A DNA stretch of 64,000 nt from Bacillota bacterium (GTDB lineage Bacteria > Bacillota > Clostridia > Lachnospirales > Lachnospiraceae). The translations under genes were made by a program, and so were the position numbers. Below the pieces are notes generated by a model. That model was not told the origin of the DNA, ran no database searches, and saw nothing but the letters and a program-made list of their open reading frames with translations. The stretch is taken from positions 27,068 to 91,067 of the forward strand of contig JAEZGY010000040.1 of NCBI GenBank assembly GCA_023416695.1. Reading direction: 5' to 3'. Below, piece by piece: positions 1 to 8,356 of the stretch; positions within the stretch are counted from its first letter, which is position 1, and each line of letters opens with the position of its first letter.

Positions 1-303
1 ATAATCTGCAGCAATTCCATTAACAGCAGTTATATAATATCCGTAGTCCCCTACCTCTCCGTCTAAAGTTAAGCCATCAGTAGTTTTAATCGCATCAAAT
101 AAGAGCTTGGCATTTGTATTAATGTTATAGGTAACTCTTTCTCCTTTATCATCTACTACCTGTAATGTAACATTATACTTCCCTGTAGGAGTAGTGGTGG
201 TTAATTCCTTTTGTACATTGGTCTTATCACATCCCATTAAGAATAATGCAACCAATAGCATTAATACTAGTAATACTCTACTTTTTGTTAAGTACTTCTT
301 CAT
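1..303 (-). CDS. DUF4430 (transcobalamin-like) lipoprotein, C-terminus cut by window edge
   Basis: The first 101 codons read on the minus strand from an ATG preceded by GAGGTG; the rest lies outside the window. The protein starts with a basic, hydrophobic signal peptide ending in a lipobox (LMGC, lipid-anchored Cys at about residue 25), so it should sit on the outer face of the membrane. A Thr-rich linker follows, then a beta-rich region ending in YYITAVNGIAADY, which is typical of DUF4430, a domain related to the C-terminal part of transcobalamin. A cobalamin riboswitch and terminator lie upstream on the same strand. This suggests, by inference, a role in binding or salvaging corrinoids. Family call from motif and context only. 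Confidence 0.8.
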   Translation of the reverse strand, partial: MKKYLTKSRVLLVLMLLVALFLMGCDKTNVQKELTTTTPTGKYNVTLQVVDDKGERVTYNINTNAKLLFDAIKTTDGLTLDGEVGDYGYYITAVNGIAADY

Positions 304-480
304 AACTGATTCACCTCATATTTTATTTCTAAGAAGCATAAGATTAGTATCTTCTTAGATGATTGCAGTAAACAAGGATACCCTCTAGTTTGGTTATATG
401 AGTTTACATTTAGTTTTATACATGATTACTGAACGAAAAGCTCTGCTTTATAGGAGCTTTAAGAACAATTTTCTATGCAA

Positions 481-512
481 TAAAAAACCTCTTACCATAT
501 AAGTAAGAGGTT
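481..512 (-). terminator. Intrinsic terminator in the leader of the DUF4430 gene
   Basis: A 10-bp perfect stem (AACCTCTTAC with GTAAGAGGTT) is followed on the minus strand by a T-run. It lies between the cobalamin riboswitch and the lipoprotein start, as expected for an expression platform that stops transcription when cobalamin is bound. The competing antiterminator was not worked out. Confidence 0.8.
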
Positions 513-606
513 GCATACACATATACAGACGGAATGTCATCCTTAATTCCATCTAAACTGTACTACCATTTTACTCGTGGTATGAAACCGAATTGGTTCC
601 TTGTAC

Positions 607-806
607 TGGCTCATAGGCAGGTCTCCTGACTTATAGATCCTCACATATCTTCCTCTTCCCAGTTTCCCAGTGATAAAGTCAAAGTACCCTCTGACCAAAA
701 GATATATTCCCTATTTACAGTGACGAGTTCGTACAGGACTTGCACCTGTTTCCCTTTTCACCAGAGCAAAGACTTAAAACAAGCCTTTCTCTGACACCTA
801 TGCCAA
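607..806 (-). ncRNA. Cobalamin (B12) riboswitch
   Basis: Read on the minus strand, the conserved elements come in the right order: GGTGAAAAGGGAA, a hairpin with CAGGTGCAAGTCCTGTACG, the CACTGT block, a CACTGGGAAACTGGGAAG region, and the 3' B12-box-like AGTCAGGAGACCTGCC. The closing helix P1 pairs TTGGC-ATAGG at the 5' end with CCTATGAGCCA at the 3' end, with a small bulge. It is followed by a terminator hairpin and then the DUF4430 lipoprotein, so it should turn that gene down when cobalamin is plentiful. Confidence 0.92.
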
Positions 807-822
807 CTATTTAATTGCTACT

Positions 823-851
823 AGCTTACACAATCATTTCCACTTTGTCAA
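823..851 (-). promoter_or_regulatory. Sigma-A promoter for the riboswitch-lipoprotein transcript
   Basis: On the minus strand a consensus -35 TTGACA (846-851) lies 17 bp from TAAGCT (823-828). Transcription would start just before the riboswitch. The promoter sits right after the stop of the upstream thioredoxin-like gene, so the lipoprotein unit can be transcribed independently of it. Confidence 0.65.
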
Positions 852-859
852 GAGTGAGT

Positions 860-1108
860 CTATGCTTTTAGTAACTGAAGAACTTGCTTTTTGTTTAAAG
901 TTTTTCCATAGGAAAGTACCTCTTCGTTTACAACTAAAGCAGGGGTAGTCATCACTCCATACTCTGCAATAACACTAAAGTCTGTTACGTGTTCTATTAT
1001 AACTTCTACTCCTAACTCCATTAAAGCTTCCTTTGTGTGAGCTTCTAGTGCATTACATTTTGCACATCCACCACCCAATATTTTTACTGACTGAATCTCT
1101 TTACTCAT
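860..1108 (-). CDS. Small thioredoxin-fold protein (redox-active disulfide protein 2 type)
   Basis: An 82-residue thioredoxin-fold protein with a CAKC motif near residue 15 (GGGCAKCNAL) and a cis-proline region (MTTPALVV) near residue 55. These are the features of the small thioredoxin-like proteins that travel with ArsP/DUF318 permeases. It is the last gene of a three-gene operon, 11 bp downstream of the permease gene, and its stop lies just before the promoter of the riboswitch unit. Likely a cytoplasmic thiol/disulfide or metal-handling partner of the permease. Substrate unknown. Confidence 0.85.
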   Translation of the reverse strand: MSKEIQSVKILGGGCAKCNALEAHTKEALMELGVEVIIEHVTDFSVIAEYGVMTTPALVVNEEVLSYGKTLNKKQVLQLLKA

Positions 1109-1119
1109 ACTATTGCCTC

Positions 1120-2118
1120 CTAGACTAATATAGTTTGTAGTGCATTAAATACATAACCTACTATAATAATACCAACCACACAAATTGCTATAAAAGTACC
1201 TAGTAACCGTGGTTTTATTGCCTTTCTTAGAAGAATTAAGGAAGGTAGGGATAAGGTTGTAACTGCCATCATAAAACTAAGCACTGTCCCAAGCTGAGCC
1301 CCTTTTAAAAGGAGTGTCTCTGCAACTGGAATAGTTCCAAAGATATCTGCGTACATAGGAGTTCCAATCAAGGTAGCTAAAATGACACCAAATGGATTAT
1401 TACTTCCTAACACATACGCAACCCATTCCTCAGGTATCCAACTGTGAATCACCGCACCAATAGCTACTCCAACTAAGATATAAGGAAATACCTTCTTAAA
1501 CGTACTTAACATCTGTTCCTTGGCATAATAAAGTCGGTCAACCTGCTTAGTATCAATCTCCTTATCTTCTATCTTCTTAGCATTTAGAATAAAGTCCTCC
1601 ACATAAGCTTCCATATGGAGTTTTTCAATTATTGTACCTCCAATAATAGCAATAATAAGACCCAGAACGACATAGGCAACTGCTACCTTTGTTCCAAAAA
1701 TACTTGTTAACATTACTAGACTTCCCAAATCTACCATAGGCGAACTGATAAGAAAGGAGAAAGTTACTCCAATTGGAAGTCCAGCTGCCGTAAAACCCAT
1801 AAACAATGGAATGGAGGAACAGGAACAAAATGGTGTAACTGTTCCAAGAAGAGCGGCTATGGCATTCGCCCAAACGCCATGAAATCGTCCTAATATCTTT
1901 TTACTTCTCTCAGGTGGGAAATAGCTTTGAATATAAGAAATTAAAAATATCAAGGTACAAAGTAGAATGGTAATCTTAATGACATCGTATAAGAAGAATT
2001 GAATACTTCCTCCTACTCTACTAGAAACATCCATTCCAATCTTCTCAAGGCCTGCTCCTATTAGCTGGTTGAGCCACTTCATTCCCAGTATTTGATCCTG
2101 AATAAAATCACCAACCAT
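1120..2118 (-). CDS. Permease of the DUF318/ArsP family
   Basis: A 332-residue polytopic membrane protein with about eight hydrophobic segments and a hydrophilic loop near the middle (about residues 165-205). The stretch TPFCSCSSIPLFMGF holds the CxC/S motif characteristic of the SO_0444/ArsP permease family; PMYADIFGTIP is a second conserved block. Relatives export organoarsenicals or other soft-metal compounds. It starts 2 bp after the ArsR-type regulator and is followed by a thioredoxin-like gene, the usual ArsR-permease-thioredoxin layout. The true substrate cannot be told from sequence. Confidence 0.88.
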   Translation of the reverse strand: MVGDFIQDQILGMKWLNQLIGAGLEKIGMDVSSRVGGSIQFFLYDVIKITILLCTLIFLISYIQSYFPPERSKKILGRFHGVWANAIAALLGTVTPFCSCSSIPLFMGFTAAGLPIGVTFSFLISSPMVDLGSLVMLTSIFGTKVAVAYVVLGLIIAIIGGTIIEKLHMEAYVEDFILNAKKIEDKEIDTKQVDRLYYAKEQMLSTFKKVFPYILVGVAIGAVIHSWIPEEWVAYVLGSNNPFGVILATLIGTPMYADIFGTIPVAETLLLKGAQLGTVLSFMMAVTTLSLPSLILLRKAIKPRLLGTFIAICVVGIIIVGYVFNALQTILV

Positions 2119-2120
2119 AA

Positions 2121-2417
2121 CTAACAGCAGTCTCCTTTACCATTATTACATCTTAATGCACTAATAAAATTACGGAACATAGTTAAAACTTCGCAGTTTA
2201 AAGAATAGTGAGACCACTTTCCCTCTTTTCTTGCATCTACTAAACCACATTCCGTTAGTATTTTCATATGATGAGATAGAGTAGGTTGAGTGATATCAAA
2301 GGCTTCTAATAAAACACAACCACATTTCTCTCCCTCAGATAATAACTTTACAATCTTAAGTCGATTAGAATCTCCTAACGCTTTACATATAAGCGCAATA
2401 TCCATTTCGCTCATCAT
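2121..2417 (-). CDS. ArsR/SmtB-family metalloregulator
   Basis: A 98-residue winged-helix protein with the ArsR-type helix-turn-helix (ITQPTLSHHMKILTECGLV, about residues 43-61). A KCGC pair sits in the position where ArsR repressors bind As(III) or other soft metals, and the protein ends CNNGKGDCC, adding more possible ligands. ArsR repressors leave DNA on binding metal. It heads the permease/thioredoxin operon and has a consensus promoter with a nested palindrome just upstream, so self-repression is likely. Inducer unknown; arsenic, antimony or another thiophilic metal are candidates. Confidence 0.9.
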   Translation of the reverse strand: MMSEMDIALICKALGDSNRLKIVKLLSEGEKCGCVLLEAFDITQPTLSHHMKILTECGLVDARKEGKWSHYSLNCEVLTMFRNFISALRCNNGKGDCC

Positions 2418-2449
2418 TTCACCTCACATTGATAAATATCTATATGATT

Positions 2450-2478
2450 ATTATATGCAACACATAGATATGTGTCAA
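2450..2478 (-). promoter_or_regulatory. Promoter of the arsR operon with nested palindromic operator
   Basis: On the minus strand, consensus TTGACA (2473-2478), 17 bp, then consensus TATAAT (2450-2455). The spacer and the edge of the -35 box hold the perfect palindrome CACATA-GA-TATGTG (2461-2474). A repressor there would block polymerase directly. A second AT-rich dyad-like stretch (ATAGATATTTATC) lies just downstream. Confidence 0.7.
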
Positions 2479-2485
2479 TGTAGAA

Positions 2486-3367
2486 TTACATTTTTTTCTT
2501 AATTGCTTTCATTTCAATATATCCCCTTGTTCCAATAGGCTCTAATTGTATTTGTGGTTGGTTTATATCCCACTCGTACCCCCAGATTGTAGGATCATAG
2601 CGATTAATGGCTTCCTGCACCTGATCAATGGCCTGACAATATTCCTCCTCTAAGAAGGGTTCCCCCTGAAATACCATATACTGGGCTTCTGGTAATGTAA
2701 TAACATCAAACCCCTCTGGAATCTGTTGATCGTAATCTAAGGAAACCTCTACTCCTTGCACATATTCAGAGGTATTCGGTTTGCAATACTGTTTTGGAAT
2801 CCACATTGACACCGGTTCTCCACTAATTCCTGGAATACTGATTAAAAGTCCCCAAATATCGCATCCTACTTCATCACAATAGGAAAAATAATCTTTTGCC
2901 TTCTCTCCTCGTTTAATCATAACTTTTCGTTCTGGCTTATTGATAATTTGTATAAATACATTCTTTACTTCCTTCATTTCCTTATGCTCCTTTCTAATCT
3001 CTTGATACATCACGCCATATGGGATGAATAAGGTAAGCGGCACAGGATTTTTAGCATAGACACTAGGGTTACAATGAAATTCTTTATAAAATGCCCTCTG
3101 ATAGCCATCTACACTTTGAAAACCAAGGTCAAAAGCAACGTCAATAATCTTACAATTCTCATTCTTTAGACGTAAGGCTGATTTTGATAGTTTCAACCGC
3201 CTTATATAATCAGATGGAGAATACATAGTATGCTCCTTAAAAAGACGGTAGGAATACCAAGGAGAAAATAGAGATACTCTAGCCAAGTCAGCGGGCGTTA
3301 TCGTTTCCTCTAAATGGTTTTCAATATAATCCTGCATTCTTTGTACTGCTAATATCTGTTCTCTCAT
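2486..3367 (-). CDS. AraC-family regulator with GyrI-like effector-binding domain
   Basis: A 293-residue protein. Residues 1-105 form an N-terminal double helix-turn-helix of the AraC/Rob type (helix IIDVAFDLGFQSVDGYQRAF, then FHCNPSVY). Residues about 125-290 match the GyrI-like/SOUL small-molecule-binding fold, with LPEAQYMVFQG and WDINQPQIQLEPIG blocks. This order (DNA-binding first, GyrI-like second) is that of Rob-type regulators that sense hydrophobic compounds. The start is supported by AAAGGAGG a few bases upstream. The ArsR-operon promoter begins right after its stop; target genes are not clear. Confidence 0.88.
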   Translation of the reverse strand: MREQILAVQRMQDYIENHLEETITPADLARVSLFSPWYSYRLFKEHTMYSPSDYIRRLKLSKSALRLKNENCKIIDVAFDLGFQSVDGYQRAFYKEFHCNPSVYAKNPVPLTLFIPYGVMYQEIRKEHKEMKEVKNVFIQIINKPERKVMIKRGEKAKDYFSYCDEVGCDIWGLLISIPGISGEPVSMWIPKQYCKPNTSEYVQGVEVSLDYDQQIPEGFDVITLPEAQYMVFQGEPFLEEEYCQAIDQVQEAINRYDPTIWGYEWDINQPQIQLEPIGTRGYIEMKAIKKKM

Positions 3368-3421
3368 TGCTTCCTCCTTTCTGATACCATCTTATCTTAA
3401 CAAATCGATTCTCTCTCGACT

Positions 3422-4018
3422 TTATTTGCTATTATTAATTTCTTTATGTTTAAGCTTACATATCCCTTGAGTCATGGTTCCCATTGGGCAGTATACACAC
3501 CAGGAGCGTGGTTTATATACTATCATTGTAATGAATCCAAGGATCGTAGAGGTAAGCATCATACTATAAAAACCAAATGCAAACTGGGCCACCCAAGGAG
3601 TAACCACAATCCCTTGGTAAGCAAATTTTGCAGGTACTTTAAAGGTCCACAATAGCTTAATCACCTGACTTAGATTTTTTGCTTCAGAAAACACCACATA
3701 GGTGTTAAAAAGCATAGTTGCAAACATAACCATAAAGAAGGTTAAAAATCCATAACGAAACCAGTTACTACGTAAAAAGGCTGGTATTGGTTTCTTTCGT
3801 GACATTTTATATCGTTTACCTAGTAAATCAAACAACTGCCCTCTCCCACAGTATTTATTACAGTATAACTTATTTCCCTTCTTTAGTGAAATGATTAGTG
3901 GAACAGCAAAACAAATCAAACCTAACCAAGCAAACAGTATATTAAATAATCCAAGTATCATGTACAGTATTGAAGTAATCCAAAGATAATCATACCATTT
4001 TCTTTCCTTATGCTTCAT
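3422..4018 (-). CDS. NapH/NosR-like membrane protein with cysteine motifs
   Basis: A 198-residue membrane protein with about four hydrophobic segments. Two cysteine clusters, YCNKYCGRG near residue 53 and CVYCPMGTMTQGIC near residue 175, resemble the cysteine motifs of NapH/MauN/NosR-type electron-transfer membrane proteins. It overlaps the upstream ferredoxin gene by 11 bp, so the two are translationally coupled. The likely job is passing electrons between a cytoplasmic ferredoxin and the membrane. The redox partner is not apparent here. Confidence 0.78.
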   Translation of the reverse strand: MKHKERKWYDYLWITSILYMILGLFNILFAWLGLICFAVPLIISLKKGNKLYCNKYCGRGQLFDLLGKRYKMSRKKPIPAFLRSNWFRYGFLTFFMVMFATMLFNTYVVFSEAKNLSQVIKLLWTFKVPAKFAYQGIVVTPWVAQFAFGFYSMMLTSTILGFITMIVYKPRSWCVYCPMGTMTQGICKLKHKEINNSK

Positions 4019-4223
4019 TTACTTCACCTCTTTCTAGAATACTAATGACAGAGGCCGGGCATTCCTTGGCACACAACCCACATCCTACACACTGATCTGT
4101 TTTCACCACAGCATAGGTTCCATTTAAAACTGTGATAGCTTTTCTCGGACATACCTTTATGCAACTACCACAAGCCACACAAAACTTTTCTTTAACAACG
4201 GCCGTTCTTTCTAGTCTTTTCAT
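4008..4223 (-). CDS. 2[4Fe-4S] ferredoxin
   Basis: A 71-residue ferredoxin with two classical clusters, CVACGSCIKVCP (about residues 16-27) and CVGCGLCAKECP (about 45-56), each binding one [4Fe-4S] centre. No signal peptide, so it acts in the cytoplasm. Its end overlaps the NapH-like gene, making a two-gene electron-transfer unit. Start ATG at 4223 lies after an AGGAG site. Confidence 0.9.
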   Translation of the reverse strand: MKRLERTAVVKEKFCVACGSCIKVCPRKAITVLNGTYAVVKTDQCVGCGLCAKECPASVISILERGEVNEA

Positions 4224-4324
4224 AAATACATACTCCTTTAATAACCTTTAGAAACCATTTCTGGTAAAAGGCATTTTACTCAGACTATACACGTAAACAA
4301 TTTCCTTTACCGTAACTTAATCAC

Positions 4325-4357
4325 AAAAAAGACTAACAGGTCAAACCTGCTAGTCTT
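4325..4357 (-). terminator. Terminator of the dlt-like operon
   Basis: A 13-bp stem (AAGACTAGCAGGT with ACCTGTTAGTCTT, minus strand, one mismatch) is followed by TTTTTTG. It lies 15 bp after the stop of the last dlt-like gene. Confidence 0.85.
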
Positions 4358-4371
4358 AAAACGTTGCTATC

Positions 4372-5325
4372 TTATTTACTAATATACTCTTTGTAAAGGC
4401 TCAATTTCTCATTCCACTCCTCATAATTTGCATCTGTACGATGATCTGGTAAATCAAATTCCTCATCTAGAAACTCCCCAAGATAAGTTGATACTTTTGT
4501 TGCCCCTTCTATATTTAGGTGATCCCCTTTGTCTCTTGTGTTTGTCTTCCAGTCGATTTGAATTGCTTCGTTTTCCAGGTTCATATCTATGTAGGTAATA
4601 TCATTTGTCTTAGCAAATTTAGCTATACTATTGTGTTTCTTGTAATTATAGTTTGTAAGACTTGGAGCGCTAACAAGAATTAATTTTGTATCGTGTTGCT
4701 TACAAAGCTCTATGATATCCTTTAAACAATCTTTATTTAACTCTGGAATCTCCCTAACCTCCTTAGATAGCTTCATGTAGTCTGTGTCTTTTGCCGCTTG
4801 AACCTCTTTATTAGGGATATATCCTTTATAGGCACATTGCGTATCGTTGGCTATAGTTCCACCAAAATCACTTAACCTAATCATCTTCCATCGATTATGA
4901 TACTTAATAATCGGAACTTTTCTTGCCACCTTTGCTGCAATATAATTATTTAGATTGAATTTTCTAAAGAAAGCATTAGTCTCTAAGACCACTACCTTTG
5001 GTTTTTGAGTCTTAAAAGTATTTAACACAAAATCATAGGTGTCAAATAGAAATTGACCACTAGTGGCACATACATATGAGGTAAAGCCTTTTTCCTCCCA
5101 CATACACATTGGTGAAAAAGCGCTATAGCTCAAACTATCCCCTACAATTAAAACATCAATCGAACTCACCGGTTCCTCATCTATTCCATAAGCTGCCATA
5201 TCACTTATTCTATAATTTACTGATCCACTTTTAGGGAGAAATAAATAGGAAAGTAGTATCATAAATACTGCAAATAATAATAGGAAAATGACACAGCGTA
5301 ATGTCAACCTAATGTTTTTACTCAT
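4372..5325 (-). CDS. Membrane-anchored SGNH/DltD-like protein
   Basis: A 317-residue protein with one N-terminal membrane segment (about residues 11-30) and an extracytoplasmic SGNH-hydrolase-type domain: VGDSLSYSAF gives the GDSL block with Ser at about 64, and a C-terminal GDHLNIEGA gives the His block. DltD and the SGNH partners of MBOAT proteins take the acyl group from the MBOAT side and hand it to a cell-wall or exopolysaccharide acceptor. As the last gene of the five-gene operon, it is the best candidate for the final transferase. The sequence is more distant from standard DltD than the ligase is from DltA, so the name dltD is not assigned. Confidence 0.78.
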   Translation of the reverse strand: MSKNIRLTLRCVIFLLLFAVFMILLSYLFLPKSGSVNYRISDMAAYGIDEEPVSSIDVLIVGDSLSYSAFSPMCMWEEKGFTSYVCATSGQFLFDTYDFVLNTFKTQKPKVVVLETNAFFRKFNLNNYIAAKVARKVPIIKYHNRWKMIRLSDFGGTIANDTQCAYKGYIPNKEVQAAKDTDYMKLSKEVREIPELNKDCLKDIIELCKQHDTKLILVSAPSLTNYNYKKHNSIAKFAKTNDITYIDMNLENEAIQIDWKTNTRDKGDHLNIEGATKVSTYLGEFLDEEFDLPDHRTDANYEEWNEKLSLYKEYISK

Positions 5326-5337
5326 AGCTTCCCCCTT

Positions 5338-6930
5338 CTAAAAACTAGCATACATTGGTTCTACTGGGTAATACCCAGAGCCATATGCACCAAAAATAAT
5401 AATAAAGAAAAGGAGTGCATAATAACACAACCAACGTGCTGCAATGTTCTTCTTTCCTATCTCTTGTCTAATTAAAACTCCACGTTCCCGTAATACACCA
5501 ACTACTAATATTATAAGAAGTGTCAATGCCACGATTATATAATCATGGCCATCCATACCCATCTTAAATAAAGATCTACTTTTTATCGCATCCAAAGAAA
5601 AGTTTGTAAAGATACTCTTACACATGGTAAGTCCAGCTTCCAAGCTCTCTGCTCTAAAAAATAACTCTCCAATATTAACAAGCAGGAAGGTTCGAAGAAT
5701 CTGCCAACCTTTATAAGGAATACTTTGACGATTAAGATGCAGTTTAGATGTAAATTGTTTTACTACTGGTTCGACAATGTTTCCTGACAAAATTAAGACA
5801 AAATGATACATGCCAAAAAAGATAAACTGCCACCCGGAGCCATGCCATAGACCATTTAAAATCCATACACAAAATAAAGCAATAGAGCCTGCAATCAATG
5901 GGCCAAAATGATTTCCTATACGCTTTCTAGCAAACGTAGTAATGGATTTCATTCGTTTTGACATAGATACTGGGTAAAAGATATAATCCTTAAACCAAGT
6001 ACCTAAGGTGATATGCCATCTGGTCCAAAACTCCGATATTGTCTTTGAGAAAAATGGTTGTCTAAAGTTCTCTGGTATATTAATACCAAAGATTTCACTA
6101 GTTCCAATAACCACATCCATAGTACCAGAAAAATCCATATAAAGCTGAATGGTATAGCAAAACATAGCAATGGCAATGACACCACCATCCAACTGATTAT
6201 ATTCACGAAAAACAGTCATAATAAATAAATTTAGACGGTCAGCAACCACCATCTTCTTTAATAGACCAAACATAATTCTTTGTAAACCCATTGTCATATT
6301 ATGATAGGTGATTTTATTCCCCTGCCAAAGCTGACTAGCAGTCTGGGAATAACGACAAATAGGGCCTTCCATAATCTGTGGAAAGAAGGCCATAAACAAT
6401 GCCAGTCTACCAATGTTTTTATCCGCTTTCGTAGTTCCTCTATATACATCAAGCATATAAGACACTGCCTGGAGCGTATAAAATGAAATTCCAATTGGCT
6501 GTAATAACTTAGGAATTGGAAGCTGCCAGGGAAGATGAAGAACACTAAACAGAGAATTAATATTAGTACCAAAAAAGCCTGAGTATTTTACAACAACCAA
6601 TAATCCAATATGTATTAATACACCAAATACTACAACTCTCCGTTGTTTATTAATATATTGAGATTTAATACCCTTTCTTTCTCCCTTTTGGACCTGTGCT
6701 AATAGTCCATCCCTCTCCTCTTGAATAGAAGTTAACCATAATCCAAGATGGTGTATGGACATCGTGGAAAAGAGAAGATAGATAAGTAAACTTCCACTAA
6801 TAGACCAGAAAAACAGGTAGCTTGCTCCTAATAATACTTTCCATCGGTGTTTCTGCGGCACCAAGTTATATATTAACATCAGAGCTGGAAGAAACAATGC
6901 TAGGTAAGGAAAGGAAAAGTAAGAAGACAT
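5338..6930 (-). CDS. MBOAT acyltransferase, DltB-like
   Basis: A polytopic membrane protein of about 530 residues. The start at 6930 is preferred over an upstream in-frame ATG because AGGAGGAAGAG precedes it and it then begins MSSYFSFPYLALF, 2 bp after the carrier-protein stop. MBOAT landmarks are present: FWTRWHITLGTWFKDYIFYP and the catalytic His in LNGLWHGSGWQF. MBOAT proteins of this type (DltB, AlgI, PatA) move an acyl or aminoacyl group across the membrane from a thioester carrier. The ACP gene lies directly upstream and the SGNH gene 12 bp downstream. Confidence 0.9.
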   Translation of the reverse strand: MSSYFSFPYLALFLPALMLIYNLVPQKHRWKVLLGASYLFFWSISGSLLIYLLFSTMSIHHLGLWLTSIQEERDGLLAQVQKGERKGIKSQYINKQRRVVVFGVLIHIGLLVVVKYSGFFGTNINSLFSVLHLPWQLPIPKLLQPIGISFYTLQAVSYMLDVYRGTTKADKNIGRLALFMAFFPQIMEGPICRYSQTASQLWQGNKITYHNMTMGLQRIMFGLLKKMVVADRLNLFIMTVFREYNQLDGGVIAIAMFCYTIQLYMDFSGTMDVVIGTSEIFGINIPENFRQPFFSKTISEFWTRWHITLGTWFKDYIFYPVSMSKRMKSITTFARKRIGNHFGPLIAGSIALFCVWILNGLWHGSGWQFIFFGMYHFVLILSGNIVEPVVKQFTSKLHLNRQSIPYKGWQILRTFLLVNIGELFFRAESLEAGLTMCKSIFTNFSLDAIKSRSLFKMGMDGHDYIIVALTLLIILVVGVLRERGVLIRQEIGKKNIAARWLCYYALLFFIIIFGAYGSGYYPVEPMYASF

Positions 6931-6932
6931 AC

Positions 6933-7163
6933 TTACTCTTCCTCCTGAAGCTTCGTAATTAGATCCCACATAGCCTTTGCAGAATTAAAATTTGCTGGTA
7001 TGATCTCTACTGTTGGAATAGTGATATCAAATTCCTCCTCTAACTCTGCTATCAAAGAAAGTATAGACAAAGAATCTAAGTGATGTCCATCAATTAAAGT
7101 CTCACAAGTAGCATAATCTACCTCTGGTTGTATCTCCTCTAGTATCTCAATTAATCTTTCCAT
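6933..7163 (-). CDS. Acyl/aminoacyl carrier protein, DltC-like
   Basis: A 76-residue acidic helical protein with the phosphopantetheine attachment motif LDSLSIL (Ser at about residue 31). It sits 2 bp after the PLP-decarboxylase gene and 2 bp before the MBOAT start, so expression is tightly coupled. By homology it carries the residue activated by the adenylating enzyme to the MBOAT protein. A phosphopantetheinyl transferase is not found in this window. Confidence 0.9.
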   Translation of the reverse strand: MERLIEILEEIQPEVDYATCETLIDGHHLDSLSILSLIAELEEEFDITIPTVEIIPANFNSAKAMWDLITKLQEEE

Positions 7164-7165
7164 TG

Positions 7166-8356
7166 TTATTTCTCCTTCTCATAATTTGCTGTATTTAGAA
7201 TATCTGTACTGACGTGGTTTCTCACAGAGTGAATTTTTTCTGTTTCGTCTATAAATAATACTTGTGGTAACTCTCTACTTAAAAATAGTGAAATACCCTC
7301 AGTCATGCAGTAGGCCCCTGTATTTTGAAAAACGAATACATCCCCTATCTTAAGATCAGTGATTGGTAGCTGTTTCACTAAAATATCGTTGACGGTACAC
7401 AGAGAACCACATAAGTTCCAGTTTTTACTCTCCCCTTCCACCTTTACAGGATATATCTGATACTGGGGCACTTTCATTGCCATTGATTGTCCAAAATACA
7501 CAAGATGATGAATACCACCATCTAATATAGCATAATTCTCATTCTTGTTAACCTTTTTATCAACGACTTTCGTTAAATAACTACCACAACTGGCCGCTAT
7601 ACTCCTACCTAACTCTAGTATAATCTTTGTTTTATAGGTCATCTGCTTTAAAAGTTCTGAGAATTCTTTTAAGAAAGCTCCTTCCTCAAAGTTTTCCTCT
7701 TGAAAATAAACTACTGGAAAACCAGGGCCATACTCTAACTCCTTTGTTTCAAAACCGTATTCCTTAGACAGTAGATCCATAAAGCCATCTAGATAAGTAA
7801 GCTCTCGTTTTAATTTTTTTAGGGACTGTTTTTGAGTTCCAGAAAAATACTGTAACCCACGAATATCAATATAGGTCATTTTATCCCGTTTCTTTATTAT
7901 TTCTTTGACTTCATTTTCATTTAAGCCAAACTGATTACCACTTGTGATTCTCAAAAGAATGCGAACCTTTGTCTTATATTTATCAGCAGCACTTTTAATC
8001 ACTTTCAGCTGTTGTAGTGACTCTACCGTATAAACACCTATATTCTCACTACCCATAATTAATTCCTTGATAAAGGATGGGGTTTTATAAACTCCTGAAA
8101 TAACAAGTTTTTCTCTTGGTATATTTAAGCCCTGACAGATATAAGCCTCCCCTGGTGAACATACCTCAAATCGCTCTAAATATGGATTGATCTCTTTTAC
8201 AATAAAGGGATTGGCCTTAATCGCATAGCAAAGAGAAATCTCCTTAGGTAATGCTTTTTTCAGGTATTCTATTCTGTTTTTAAGGACACCAACATCAAAC
8301 ACATAGACAGGGGTATCATAACCTTGTACAATCTTTTTAACTAGATTCTCATCCAT
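7166..8356 (-). CDS. Fold-type III PLP-dependent decarboxylase (LysA/ornithine decarboxylase-like)
   Basis: A 396-residue alanine-racemase-fold enzyme. The PLP-binding lysine lies in CYAIKANP (Lys at about 47). The glycine/arginine phosphate-binding motif reads LELGRSIAASCG, where relatives usually have EPGR. The cysteine of the partner-subunit active site lies in CGSLCTVNDIL, and FQNTGAYCM carries the C-terminal Tyr. The family covers diaminopimelate, ornithine and related decarboxylases. It overlaps the ligase gene by 8 bp and precedes the carrier gene by 2 bp, so it belongs to the dlt-like pathway and is not housekeeping lysA. Substrate unknown; it could supply or modify the amino acid loaded on the carrier. 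Confidence 0.87.
   Translation of the reverse strand: MDENLVKKIVQGYDTPVYVFDVGVLKNRIEYLKKALPKEISLCYAIKANPFIVKEINPYLERFEVCSPGEAYICQGLNIPREKLVISGVYKTPSFIKELIMGSENIGVYTVESLQQLKVIKSAADKYKTKVRILLRITSGNQFGLNENEVKEIIKKRDKMTYIDIRGLQYFSGTQKQSLKKLKRELTYLDGFMDLLSKEYGFETKELEYGPGFPVVYFQEENFEEGAFLKEFSELLKQMTYKTKIILELGRSIAASCGSYLTKVVDKKVNKNENYAILDGGIHHLVYFGQSMAMKVPQYQIYPVKVEGESKNWNLCGSLCTVNDILVKQLPITDLKIGDVFVFQNTGAYCMTEGISLFLSRELPQVLFIDETEKIHSVRNHVSTDILNTANYEKEK

Noticed and set aside
2290..2502. Plus-strand small ORF across the arsR promoter
   Set aside because: Covers the regulator's coding strand and its promoter; no ribosome site.
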